Assembly (NCBI GenBank): GCA_009602735.1
Contig: WELA01000401.1
Location: forward strand, 6,581-36,332
From: Mesotaenium endlicherianum
Lineage: Eukaryota > Streptophyta > Zygnematophyceae > Zygnematales > Mesotaeniaceae
DNA length: 29,752 nt
Reading direction: 5' to 3'
Part shown: positions 1 through 10,108 of the stretch, piece by piece
How the letters are laid out: each line of letters starts with the position of its first letter
Numbering within the stretch: position 1 is the first letter of the stretch
Translations under genes and position numbers: made by a program
Notes under the pieces: model-generated
Told to the model about the DNA's origin: nothing
Seen by the model: only the letters and a program-made list of their open reading frames with translations
The model's database searches: none

Positions 1-46
<46 letters not shown>

Positions 47-68
47 GTTGTCTGTGTGTGTGTGTGTG
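1..68. repeat. (TC)n and (TG)n microsatellites
   Basis: A pure TC dinucleotide run fills bases 1-44 and continues off the left edge of the window. After an 8-base break a TG run covers 53-68 and passes into a short alternating CG/TG stretch. These are ordinary simple repeats. The reading frames that begin inside them are therefore poorly supported. Confidence 0.95.
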
Positions 69-604
69 CGCGTGTCTGTCCATTACTCTCTGGCTGCCTT
101 GTGCCGTTGTTGAGCGTCTCTCTTACTGGGGGTTGGCGGGGGTGTGCGTCGAGCGTGTGCAGTTCCAGAGGCAGCTGGCTGCAGATGCCCGCAGGAGTGG
201 CGGGGCGCTCGTGGCCGTGCCCGTGCCCTTGCCTGTGCCTGTGACGGGGGTGGCGCCGACGGCGGAGGTGGCCAATGAGGTACGCTGCTCGCGGCGCTCC
301 ATCTCCAGCCACCTGCCGTTGCACGTTGACTTGCACAGCGCGGCGGGGTCTCCACACGGTGTTGCTCTGAGGGTGGAGCAGGCTCGAGTGGGCACCGTTG
401 CTCCAGGGCGTGGGCGCCGGTTGGGGTGCAGGGGCTTGTGGGCGGGGGTGCTGAAGGCCAGTCCTGGGTGGCACACACAGATGCATACTTGCACGCAGTT
501 TGAAGGGGGTGCATTTCTCTGCTCATGTTCCGTCTGCATTCAGCTAACAGCAGCCGCAAGTGGCCGTTGCGGGTGAGTAGGTGTCCTCTGCTGCTGCTGG
601 GCCG

Positions 605-1045
605 ATGCTCGTGCACGGTGGCGCCTCAGCACTGCCACCCCAGGCAGCAGCAGCATCGGCGGCAGCGGCGGCGGCGGCGTTAGCACACGCGAGGGACAGT
701 ATCACCGCGGACGCTGCTCTCTCGGGCAGCCAGCCGAGGCTGGTGTTAGGGGCGGGCACCGGCGTCAGGGGGCAGCAGGCCCCCTCTCACAGCGATCCCT
801 CCGTCGGACTTGAATTAAAACTTACCACGCAGCAGGTGCAGCAGCAGCAGCAGCAGCGCAGGCAAGACGACCCTGTCACCGCCGGCTCTCATCACCGGGA
901 CGGCGGCGGCAGTGACGCTCTCCGCCTCGGAGCTCCCTCGCCGCCGCCGCCGCCACGCGCCTTGAAGTCGGAGGGCGGAGTTTGGGCTCCGGAGGCCCCG
1001 GTGTCGCCGGCTCGGCCTCAGCTCTCGCTGTCGCTAGGCCTCTGA
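605..1045 (+). CDS. possible 3' exon of a transcription regulator with EAR-like motifs
   Basis: This GC-rich open frame has no family I can name. From the ATG at 605 it encodes about 146 residues of low-complexity protein: an alanine run, a glutamine run at about 838-858 and a proline run at about 940-953. Two leucine motifs of the LxLxL type are visible. One is GLELKL in the middle, and the other is QLSLSLGL ending exactly at the TGA stop. C-terminal LxLxL motifs are the EAR repression motif of many plant transcription factors and Aux/IAA proteins, which recruit TOPLESS-type corepressors. An in-frame TAG at 578-580 limits the frame, so the true 5' end may be a splice acceptor just after it. 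No DNA-binding domain is visible; it could lie in exons outside the window. A strong donor-like GTGAGT at 573 and an acceptor-like pyrimidine tract ending in AG at 1082 leave open that this stretch is instead intronic. Confidence 0.3.
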   Translation: MLVHGGASALPPQAAAASAAAAAAALAHARDSITADAALSGSQPRLVLGAGTGVRGQQAPSHSDPSVGLELKLTTQQVQQQQQQRRQDDPVTAGSHHRDGGGSDALRLGAPSPPPPPRALKSEGGVWAPEAPVSPARPQLSLSLGL

Positions 1046-2306
1046 TAGACTGTGTCTCTTTTCTTTCTCTTTTGTTTTTGTAGCGGTGTGAAGTAGCTCC
1101 GAGGGGTGTGTGGGATGTTGTGTGATGTCGTGTAGATAAGAGTGCGGCGACTGAATACGTGCGCTAGGTTGTGTTACTAAGACTAGAGATGTACAAAACA
1201 AGTAGGTGGTCATAAGTGTGCAATCGCAATGTGAAGGGCTATAAATAGGCGTCTAATGCCACAAATAGGTGGGGCTGGTGGAATTTGCAAACGCCGTGAG
1301 TGGAAAGAGCACTCGTGTAATCAAGGCAGGGGGGAAGGAGATCTTTAGTGTGTGCAAGACTGTAACAAGTTGCACTGGGTCACAAGGGACATCCATTGTG
1401 GTAATAAACAAAGTGTGGGAGAGGAGGGATGCACTCCCAAAACGTTGTGTTTGTGGTTACACCCTGCGTCGTCGTATGAGATGTATGCGGATTGAACAAG
1501 AGATGTGCTGACATGGCAGGTATGCTTGTTCCTGGATGGGCTGGGGTCCACTGTGGACACCCACCCGTGGCGTGTGGCCTACCCGCCTGATTCTAGTCCC
1601 ACGTGATGTCTTCCATTGTGTCGTCTGTGTACCCAGATTCTGTATTACGTACAACGAACCTGATCCCTGATTATCTTTGATTTCAATATGCATGCACGGT
1701 GACATCCAATATGGTAAAAGTTCAAAGGAAATGTTCAGCTTCCCCGGTTCTCACTCTAGAGGTTGGAAAGGGAAGATGTGTGAGGGTCTTTGCGCCCTCA
1801 TACTATACAAGGTTGAAGACAAATACAATGTGTATGGAAGAGTATTGGTGTCGAGATTTGGCCTGTGATTCCTGATCCATAGTTAGCGTGAAACACATAG
1901 CTTTGGCTTGTATGCATGCCAAGATAATGTCGGCACAATGTTTATGCAGTGGTAGTTATTTGTGCCGTTGTTTTCGGGTGTTCAGCCTTGCTACAATCAA
2001 GTATGTTAGCATCTGTCTGTGCCACCTTCTCCACAAGTGTTACGACCTTCAAGCGTAGCATTATGATGTTAAGTGCGCATATCGTTGTTGCTGTGCCCGC
2101 AACGTGTGTCTAGGTGTATCTATATCGATGATGTGTATCATACTCAACCCTTAAAGTATCAAGAATTGTAGTGAGCAAAATGGATTGTGTTGGTGTTCAT
2201 CAAGAGTGAAAAATTGACACATGTTCGAAAATGCGGTGCGAAATATTTTTTGCCTTACTCGTACTTGGTGCTTGAAGACGCCGAGGGCAATCCGCGTCAC
2301 CGTTAT
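1046..2306. other. region without a convincing gene
   Basis: After the GC-rich frame the composition falls to intermediate GC. I find only short frames below about 85 codons with no recognisable domain. A pyrimidine tract ending in AG at 1082 resembles a splice acceptor. The stretch could be 3' UTR or intergenic DNA, and no LTR of the neighbouring families is seen until about 2307. Confidence 0.5.
1239..1248 (+). promoter_or_regulatory. TATA-box-like sequence
   Basis: The motif CTATAAATAG is a near-perfect match to the plant TATA consensus. No convincing gene follows it, only an 80-codon frame without recognisable features, so it is a candidate core promoter by motif alone. Confidence 0.2.
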
Positions 2307-2960
2307 TGTATCTAAAGTTTAGTTTGCTGAACTTTAGATGATACTCAATATAACGGACTTTAGTCAATTATTAGTATAATGGAATTTCAGTGATATTTAG
2401 TGTAATGACTTAGCCAATAGCAGCAGACCGAGGTTTACTTAGGTCAGCTTGCTGACACATTCTTTGGCAATCAAGTGATTGCTGTACACGGTATTAGTGA
2501 ACTGCCTAGTTATGCATCTAAGTGTTACATGTTCGATGATTGGCCAGATGACACCCTTGGGTGGATGGCGATTCGGGATGATGGGAGATGGCCGTGAATT
2601 TGGTTAGTCGAGGTCCTCCCAAGTAGGCGGTGCCATCGCACGTTGAACAGTATACTCATCCATGCTCTCGGGTTCGACATTCGGAAACGAGGCCAACTTT
2701 TTATCCAGCTTACTGAGAAAATATATGAATCCACGGCTATAAGCCATTACACGAACTGCTTACTGACCTTGCTTATGTATGAGTTCATTGATTGCAAGAT
2801 TGATGCTCATAACTTGCGCTTCACTTATGGTGTTACTCTTGCTAGTTGTGTGGTCTTTTGCTGATTAATAAATTAACCAAAAAACACCATAAAGATTACT
2901 TGTTGATGTAAATATTTTTTGCTAATTTTTATTTGCCTATTGGGAAGTCAATTCATTTCG
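2307..2960 (+). mobile_element. 5' LTR of element A0 (oldest plus-strand copy)
   Basis: This stretch aligns along most of its length with the three complete family A LTRs further right, sharing for example the block GTCAGCTTGCTGACAC and the tail ending in ATTCATTTC. It is shorter and the most diverged of the plus-strand copies. It probably starts at the TGTA at 2307, but that boundary is inferred because the first 60 or so bases align poorly. The right end is fixed by the primer-binding site that follows. Confidence 0.8.
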
Positions 2961-2961
2961 A

Positions 2962-2975
2962 TGGTATCGGAGCTC
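2962..2975 (+). other. primer-binding site of A0 (initiator tRNA-Met)
   Basis: TGGTATCGGAGCTC lies two bases after the LTR end. It resembles the plant tRNA-iMet primer site (TGGTATCAGAGC) with one mismatch in the first twelve bases. It is 19 bases upstream of the gag start codon. Confidence 0.8.
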
Positions 2976-2994
2976 TCAATACGGTTTTCTTTGT

Positions 2995-3742
2995 ATGATA
3001 TTCACAAGGTCTCAAACCAACAACTCTCAAAACATGGAGGGCCAGGATAATGAGAACATAGAAAATCAGACGGTAAGCCAAGTAGTTGGACCTCGGACCT
3101 ACGCTGCCGCTGTAGCAGATATTGTAGCTAGAGAAGCCGCAGAAGAAGCGGCAGTTATTGCCAATAGTTATTGCCAGTAGCAGGCTGAGGAAGAACGCAT
3201 CAAAATAGAAGCTGAACCCTTAGCAGAAGGGAAGACGATGCAGCACCAGAAAGGAGGCGTGGGGCTGATGCCAGAACGGTGGAGGAACTAGTGGGAGAAA
3301 GAGCCAATCTTCAAAATCCACCTCCCAATGTTGCTGCTGACGTGCCTCTTGCCCAAATTCGTAGACAGCTGAGTGGAGCAAGAACTGCTAACGCAGCAGC
3401 AAGAGGAAATCCCGAAGCTATTGCTGAGCGATTCAAAGCTACTACTGCTGCTATGGCTGGATTGCCATCTCAGAATGTCAATTTGGGTGCATTATTTGTT
3501 CAAATGCAATCTCAGATGACTAGGATGTATTAGATCCAACAAGAGGACATAAGGATTATAATGGCAATGTTGCGTGATGAGGACCAAGAAGGTTCTCACA
3601 CTACGGGAGGTGGCAGAGTGCCTAGAAGGCCAACGCCAAAATCTCCTCAAAATTCTGAGCTTGAGGAGAATAAGAAATACTACCTGATCAAATTTCTTGC
3701 TCATATTGAGCGGTGGTTGGAGAACTACCCAAAATTGCAAGA
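2995..3742 (+). pseudogene. gag of A0, 5' part, cut by a nested insertion
   Basis: The frame starts at ATG 2995 with a degenerate copy of the family A Gag N-terminus (the FTRSQTNNSQNMEGQD segment aligns to A2 Gag). It continues in pieces with a stop at 3178-3180, at least one frameshift, and a TAG at 3531-3533 where A1 and A2 have CAG. The alanine- and glutamate-rich coiled-coil region and the start of the capsid-like region (ERWLENYPKLQD) are recognisable. At 3742 the gene is interrupted by the CAAGA-flanked insertion, and its continuation is found at 20951. Gag is the structural protein that packages the element's RNA. This copy is dead. Confidence 0.85.
3738..3742 (+). repeat. target-site duplication CAAGA, left copy
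   Basis: CAAGA immediately precedes the TG of LTR1. The same five bases occur at 20951-20955 directly after the CA of the last LTR fragment. Removing the insertion and one CAAGA restores the gag alignment with A2 with no gain or loss of bases across the junction, which is the expected mark of integrase-mediated insertion. Confidence 0.92.
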
Positions 3743-4459
3743 TGTAATGAATCAGTATATTGGTTGATATAATATTCATTTAACTATAATACTTTATAAA
3801 TTCAGCCTGTTGAACTTTAATTAATATTCAATCTGCTGGACTTTATGAAAATATCAGTTTAATGACTTAGCCGGAAGCAGCAGGCTGAAGTCAACTTAAG
3901 TCAGCTTGCTGACACATTCTTTGACAGCCAGCTGACTTCCGTACTCGGTTGCAGCGAACTGCCTAGATATGCATCTAAGTGTGGTGTGCTAGAAGAATGG
4001 CCAGATGACATCCTTAGGATGGATGGCGATTCGGGATGATGGGAGATGGCGGTGGATTTGGTTAACCGAGGTCCTACCAACGTGGTTAACTCGCGGGTAG
4101 GCGGTGCCATCGCACTGGCCGTTGAACAGTAAACTCATTCCATGTACATATGCTAGGTATTGCCCTGGATTCGGCATTCGGAAATAAGGCCAACTCTCTT
4201 GTATAGCTTACTGAGAGATATCTGGATCCAAGGCGAGAAGCCATTGGTATGCACTGTCTTCTAGCCTTGCTTGTGTATGAATTTACTGATTGCATTATTG
4301 ATGCTAGTTTACTTGCATTTGACTTACGAGTATTGTTCACCGCTAATGTGTTGCCCTCGGCTGTTTAATCAATTGACAGAAAATACCATAAAGATTACTT
4401 GCTGATATAAAGATCTTAATTGATTGTTAATCGCCTATTTGGTAAGTCAATTCATTTCA
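3743..4459 (+). mobile_element. LTR1, 5' LTR of element A1
   Basis: This 717-bp LTR starts TGTAATGAATC and ends ATTCATTTCA, so it has the TG...CA termini of LTR elements. It is followed by a one-base spacer and a tRNA-Met primer site. A TATAAA motif lies at 4406-4411, 48 bp before the end, at the same distance as in LTR2 and LTR3. The conserved inverted repeat GTCAGC-TT-GCTGAC lies near 3900-3915. The first 130 and last 170 bases differ more from LTR2 than the middle does. Confidence 0.95.
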
Positions 4460-4460
4460 G

Positions 4461-4474
4461 TGGTATCGGGGTAG
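4461..4474 (+). other. primer-binding site of A1 (initiator tRNA-Met)
   Basis: TGGTATCGGGGTAG follows LTR1 after one spacer base. It carries a G where A2 has an A (TGGTATCGGAGC), so it is slightly degraded but clearly homologous to a tRNA-iMet primer site. Confidence 0.85.
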
Positions 4475-4493
4475 TTATCACAGTCTTCTTTGT

Positions 4494-5963
4494 ATGGTAA
4501 GGACAAGGTCTCAAACTAGCAACTCTCAAGACATGGAGAACCACGATAACGAGAATGTCGAAAACCAGGCTGAAAGCCATGTAGCGGGAATCCGTACCTA
4601 TTCGGAAGCAGTGGCAGATACTGCAACTAGAGAGGTTGCAGATGAGGCAGCTGCTATTGCCGCAGTTGCAACACAGCAGGCTGAGGAGGAGAGAGCCAGA
4701 TTAGAAGTTGAACGATTAGCAAAGGCTGCCAAAGATACAGAAAGGAGGGAAGGACAGCCAGCGGACGAGTACACTGTCGAAGAACGTATGGCATCAAGGG
4801 CCAATGTTCTGAATCCACCTCCTGCTGTACAACTCAATGTGCCCCGAGGTCAAATTTGTGACCGGCTGAATGCGGCAGGAATTGCTGCTGCAGGAGGGAG
4901 AGGGACTGTTGAGGACACTACTTAGCGAGTGGATGCCATTGCTACTGCTGCATTTGCTAAACTCCCACCTCAAAGTGTGGATTTGGAAGCATTGTTCGTG
5001 CAAATGCAATCGCAAATGGCGAGCATGTATCAGTCCCAACAGGAGGACAAAAGAATCATAATGTGTCTGCTGCGGGACAGAGACCAACTAGGTTCTCAAA
5101 CTACTGGTGGTGGTGGCAGAGGGCCTAGTAAGCCCAAACCGAAAACCTCCCCAGGATTATGATCCTGAGGGGAACAAAAAGTATTACCCGATCAAGTTTC
5201 TCGCTGATGTTGAGCAGTGGCTGGAGAACTATCTAGAACTGCAGGATTACGAGAAGATCAGGCACACTGGTGCTCTACTGAAAGGCAGTGCAGCAGACTG
5301 GTGGCTGTATTGTAAAGGAGAGCGTAAGGCTCAACAACTCGATGACCCTACTTGGGTGAAGTTTGTCGAGAAACTGCATGAGAAGTTTGATGTGATCAAT
5401 CAGCAGAAGAAAGCTATCTATGCGATGATCTCCTTGACACTGAAGCAGACCACTTCAGTTGCTGAGTTTGCTCAAAAGTTTCAGGAGAACATGATGAAGC
5501 AGCCAGACTTGCCAGAGCGGTATAAGATAGCATACTTCAGGTTTGGCTTGAAATCCGAGATTTTGCTGAAAAGAAGTATGAAAGACTGACTGACTTGATA
5601 CAGGACGCTGATGCCTGGGATCAGCAGCAGCTCAATCACAAGCGCCAAAGTGATGCTTTGGTGTCTAAGATTGTCAAAAAGCCCCACGGTTCCTACAATG
5701 CAATTGAAGGAGACCAGGCTGAGGATGATTAGGGTGATGAATATGAGTATGAGTATAATGCTATGCAGTCTAGAGGGAGAGGTGGTTTCTCTCGAGGCGG
5801 CTATGGAAAAGGTGGTGGTAGGACTAAGCCGAGACCAGCCTCAGCAAAATCTGTTTGGTTCCATTGCCAGCAGACGGGTCACTTCAGAGAGCAGTGTCCA
5901 GTCAAGCACCTCCCAAAGGTCGAGAGAAAAGACCAGCCTTTAAAAGACAGCAACAGTCGATAA
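4494..5963 (+). pseudogene. gag of element A1, inactivated
   Basis: This is the family A Gag structural protein, starting [13 protein letters not shown] at 4494 and aligning end to end with the intact 492-residue Gag of A2. In order it holds an Ala/Glu-rich coiled-coil segment, a capsid-like region with WLENY and ADWWLY motifs, RGG repeats and one zinc knuckle. Lesions against A2 are TAG at 4923-4925 (A2 has CAG), a one-base insertion near 5145, a 10-base deletion near 5555, and TAG at 5730-5732 (A2 has CAG). The first cysteine of the CCHC knuckle is tryptophan (WFHC instead of CYHC). The terminal TAA at 5961-5963 is in the same place as in A2. The product cannot be full length. Confidence 0.93.
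5939..5945 (+). promoter_or_regulatory. -1 frameshift heptamer of A1
   Basis: The heptamer T TTA AAA is in the gag frame six codons before the gag stop, as in A2. The downstream hairpin of A2 (arms of 10 bp) is present here only as a weakened version with mismatches, consistent with drift after insertion. Confidence 0.7.
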
Positions 5964-8900
5964 CCCAGTCTACTAACTGTCAGGATGCTAGAGATAGTGA
6001 GTCGTCACTAGCTGCCCTCGTAGCAGGTATTATGGGTCCTGCTGAATTGGATTCACTACGCATGCCTGACAACCAGATAAAGNCGCATGCCTGACATCCA
6101 GATAAAGGAGGCCATCAACAATATAGATCTCCAGAGAGTGCACACTTTGGATGATCTTGTTCCACCTGATATCCAACATTTCTTTGCTAAGTCAGGAGAA
6201 CAATGCGAAAGTCAGGAAAAGACAGTCTCCCCTATCCTACTGCATTGCATGATTGCAAGTAGGAAGCTGAGGGCATTTGTTGATGGAGGGACGTCACATA
6301 ATTTTATCCATAAGGACATAGTTAAGCGGCTAAGGCCGCCTACCGTCACCCAAGGGAATAGAAAAATATTCCTTGGAGATGCCTCAAGTATCCCGGGAGG
6401 AGTTATAACCAAGCCTATTGAGGTCCAGTTAGGTTCTGGCATTGCAGTTCTAATTGAAACGCTTACATTTGAGGTACTCAACACTGGTTTTTATGATCTC
6501 GTGCTAGGCAGGTCCTGGCTAAATAGACATCAAGCTGAAGTGTGTTGGAGCAGAGGTACGGATAAAGTGAGAGGAGCCAGTGATGAGCAGACTCTCTTGG
6601 CACCCACCAGTGCTCTTCCTCTTGTCTTGTATGGATGGCAAATGAAGGAAAAGAAGAGGCTTCCAGAAGGATGCAAATTGCTGAATGCAATGGAGTTCGT
6701 CAAAAGCTGGAACCAAAAGGAAGACAGAATGCTCTATCTGCTGCTAAGAGAGATACCTCCTCAATTTGCAGAAGTGGTTGGAAAAAGGTAAGTCCTCCGG
6801 AGCAACCTACTGCTGCAAAAATTGTTGCTCAGTACACTGATGTTTTTAATATGCCTCCAAGACTACCTCCTAAGAGGGAAGTAGATCACAGGATTGACTT
6901 ATTACCTGGGAGTTAGCCACCCTGGCAACGCACTTATGACTTGTCTTATGTGGAGAGCAAAGAGTTGAAAACACAGATTGCAGGCTTGAGGAGAATGGTT
7001 ACATTTCCCCCAGTAAATCACCTTATGGCGCACCCGTCCTCTTTGTTAAGAAAAAGGATGGGAGTATGCGGATGTGCGTTGATTACAGAGCTCTTAACAG
7101 GATTACAGTAAAGAACAAGTATGCTTCACCCAGAATTGAGGACTTGCTTGATACCCTGTCTGGTGCTAAAGTGTTCAATAAGATAGATTTTAAGAGTGGT
7201 TATCATCAAATCAGAATTGCTGAGGGGGATGAACACAAGACTGCCTTTCGCACACGTTATGGACACTATGAGTTCAACGTGATGCCATTTGGACTGACTA
7301 ATGCTCTTGCAACCTTCATGAGTGCTATGAATGACATTTTCACACCTTACCTGGATAAGTTTGTGCAAGTCTTCCTAGATGATATTTTAATTTTCTCTAA
7401 AGATGAAGCTCAGCATGCTGAACATTTAAAAACAGTCAGGAACACTCTGAGAAGAAGCCAATTGTATGCAAAAATGAGCAAGTGTGATTTCTTCAAGGAA
7501 AGTATTGAATTTTGAGGCCACGTTGTCAGCAAAGAAGGCGTCAGTGTGGATCTTAAGAAAGTCCAGACCATAAAGGACTAGCCTGTACCACAATCTATCT
7601 CCGAAGTTAGATCCTTCCTTGGGTTGGCTAACTACTATAGGAGATTCATTGAGAATTATTCTACAAAGGCCAGTAAACTGACTGACCTTACTAAGAAAGA
7701 CATAGGGTATGTGTGGGGGGAAGAGCAGCAGGCTGCCTTCCAGACCCTTAAAGATGCTCTTCGTTCTGCCCCAGTGCTAGCCGTGTATGACCCCAGCAAA
7801 CCTGTGCAGGTGGTTATCGATGCTTCAGACTTTGCCATGGGTGCTATTTTGTTGCAGCCTGCTGACAAAACCACAAAGGATGGTAAGGTAAAGCAGGAGT
7901 GGCATCCTGTGTTGTATACGTTGAGTCCATGAAATTTAATCCAGCTGAGATTAATTACTCTGTGCATGATAAAGAGCTGCTAGCTATCATTCATGTGCTC
8001 AAACAGTGGAGAGCATACTTACATGGTAAAGCTTTTAAGGTGATTACGGATCATCTAGCTCTAACTCACTTTCAGAAGAAGTCCAAGCTGTCAAGGAGGG
8101 AGAACCGCTGGAGCCAGATGCTGGAGCAGTTTCAAGTCCAGATTGACTACAAACCAGGGAAGTTAAATCCTGCTAATGCACTCTCTAGAAGACCTGACTT
8201 GCAAGAAAGGAACTTTAGTCAGCACGCTGTAGATAAAGTCCTTTGTGCACTCATTTCACTGAAGGTGAAAAGGTCCTTCCTCAAACAATGTAGGAAAGCC
8301 TACCTTTCTGACCCAACAGTTGAGCCCAGCCCCACTGATGGTGTGTGTCTTGCTACTGCACTCGGGTATAAGCTTAAGGGAGGCGTCTGGGTGAGTGAAA
8401 CCACTTCAGGCAGGCTGAAGCTGGTCATTCCTAATAACTTGGAAATAAGGTCCCTTTTACTGAGTCAAGCACATGACAATTTACTGGGTGGGCATTTGCG
8501 GCAGGCCAAAACTGTTGGCAAACTGGCAAGATATTATCATTGGAAGGGATTACCTCGGGAGGTCTTGAAATATGTTAAATCCTGTGATCAGTGTCAAAGA
8601 AATAAGTCTAGGCACACAGCACCGGGGGGTCTCTTACAACCGCTGTCCATCCCAGCTGAAAGCTGGGAATCAATATCCATGGACTGGGTGGTAACACCGC
8701 CACGAACTGCCAATGGGCATAATTCAATACTGGTAGTCGTGGATAAACTGACAAAAATGGTCATTTTCATCCCCACAACTGTCAAAGTAACTGCACTCGA
8801 AACAGCGAGACCATGTTGTATGGCAACATGGGCTACCCTCTAATATCATCTCAGACTCAAAATTTACCTCTAAGTTCTGGAGAGCTTTAATGGGGTTAAT

Positions 8901-9759
8901 GGGAGTCAACAGCTGCTCAGCACAGCAAACTAGCCTCAAATTGATGGGCAGACTGAAAGAACTAACAAAGTTCTGCAAGAGGTGTTGATAGCATATACTA
9001 ACCAGAAACTAGACAATTGGGATGACCTGTTGCCTCAAATCCAGTTTGTGGTCAACAGTGCGGTGCACGCGTCAACGGGCAAGACTCCTTTCGAACTGAG
9101 CCTGGTTGAAGTCCCTAAGTCTCCTTTAGATGTACTAGGGGAGTCTTCAACTCACCCTGAAGGGATTGTTAATCCGGTCTCCCTCCAGTTAACCCAGATG
9201 TTTGCTGACACCCTGTCAGAAGTCCAACAGAACCTGCACAAAGTCCAGAAATAACCAACAAAAATACGCTAATGAGCACCGTTGAGAACTGACATTTTTT
9301 AAAGGCGATTTGGTCAAACTGCATTCTCAGCACCTGTACCTGCCTGGTGTGATGAAGAAAAAGCTTGGTCTTGTCTGGGTCGGTCCATATTCGGTGGTGC
9401 GCCGTGTCGGTCAGAATGCTTACAAACTGAACATATCAGCAAAATACAAGGGTCACCCAGTCTTTAATGTCTCCTTCCTAGAACCATACATTGAAGGTGA
9501 CACACTGTTCACAGGTCGGTTACCCGTCCAACCGGGACCGATCCCCGCTGTCAAGGAAGGTGACCCTGAGGAGTATGAGGTCGAGGAGATTTTAGACGCT
9601 CGCTTTGTCCGTTGATCATCTAAATATGTCATGAAGTACCTGGTCAGATGGAAGGATTACGATGCCCCTGGGGACACTTGGGAATTTAAAGACCAGCCGA
9701 CCAATGCCAAAGGGGCGTTGAAACGGTTCCACCTTCGGGCGGCTGGCACCCCTTCCTAA
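5946..9759 (+). pseudogene. pol of element A1 (PR-RT-RH-IN-chromodomain), heavily mutated
   Basis: The domains follow the chromovirus order. Protease is at about 6230-6530 (active site VDGGTSHNFI). RT is at about 6880-7640 with a normal FLDD catalytic box at about 7371-7383. RNase H is at about 7660-8200 and the integrase HHCC finger at about 8470-8610. The DDE core has its first Asp in SMDWVV and Glu in DGQTER. The chromodomain lies at about 9570-9740, ending KGALKRFH. Damage includes a one-base deletion near 6785, TAG 6914-6916, a deletion near 6982, TGA 7513-7515, TAG 7579-7581 and a five-base insertion near 7918. The integrase core has two deletions near 8812 and 8853; the second removes part of the DRD motif that holds the second Asp. 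There is also a frameshift near 8913 shared with A2 and TGA 9613-9615 in the chromodomain. The enzyme set once copied and integrated the element; this copy cannot. Confidence 0.93.
6059..6107 (+). other. ambiguous base flanked by a 24-bp near-identical direct repeat
   Basis: The only N in the window, at 6083, separates two copies of a 24-base string (6059-6082 and 6084-6107) that differ at one base. A2 has the string once. The pattern is that of two contig ends joined without merging their overlap, so it is probably an assembly artefact and not biology. Confidence 0.8.
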
Positions 9760-9810
9760 CTGTCATTTCAATGGACATGGACAGGTGACAAGAGGTCTTG
9801 TCTCCATATA

Positions 9811-9900
9811 ATTTGGAGGGGAATGTGACAGTTAGTGACAGATAGTGACAGTTGTGACAAGCAACCCACCTTTAAAATTAAGTTGGAGGGAGTGTGTTCC
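9811..9900 (+). other. internal polypurine tracts and LTR-like start between pol and ORF3 (A1)
   Basis: Fifty bases after the pol stop the sequence reads ATTTGGAGGGGAA then TGTGACAG. This is what normally marks a polypurine tract and the first bases of a 3' LTR in chromoviruses. A second purine tract, AAGTTGGAGGGAG, follows at 9880. The real 3' LTR of this element starts only at 11946. The same arrangement is in A2 at 18011-18072. It probably represents the ancestral 3' end of the element, now internal. Confidence 0.6.
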
Positions 9901-10108
9901 GTCTTGGGATTAGCCAAGCAAATTTTATAACCATTCTACACACTCAACCTGCGCTCATATTCACTTTTTCTCTCTAACTCTTATCCTCACTTACACAAGG
10001 TACTACACACTAGGGACTCTCCCTATCGCGTTCTTCTTCACCACGGGCACTCACTAGCGGAAAAATATCATGACTTCACTGATTGCATTGTGTTTATGAT
10101 TGAGCAGG

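Noticed and set aside
58..576. 172-codon frame beginning in the TG repeat
   Set aside because: Its start lies in a microsatellite, it has no recognisable domain, and the opposite strand is equally open, as expected in GC-rich low-complexity DNA.
3901..4110. 69-codon minus-strand frame that recurs in every LTR (also 12106-12315 and 20186-20395)
   Set aside because: It recurs because the LTR is repeated. It has no domain and no start context, so it is treated as a chance frame.
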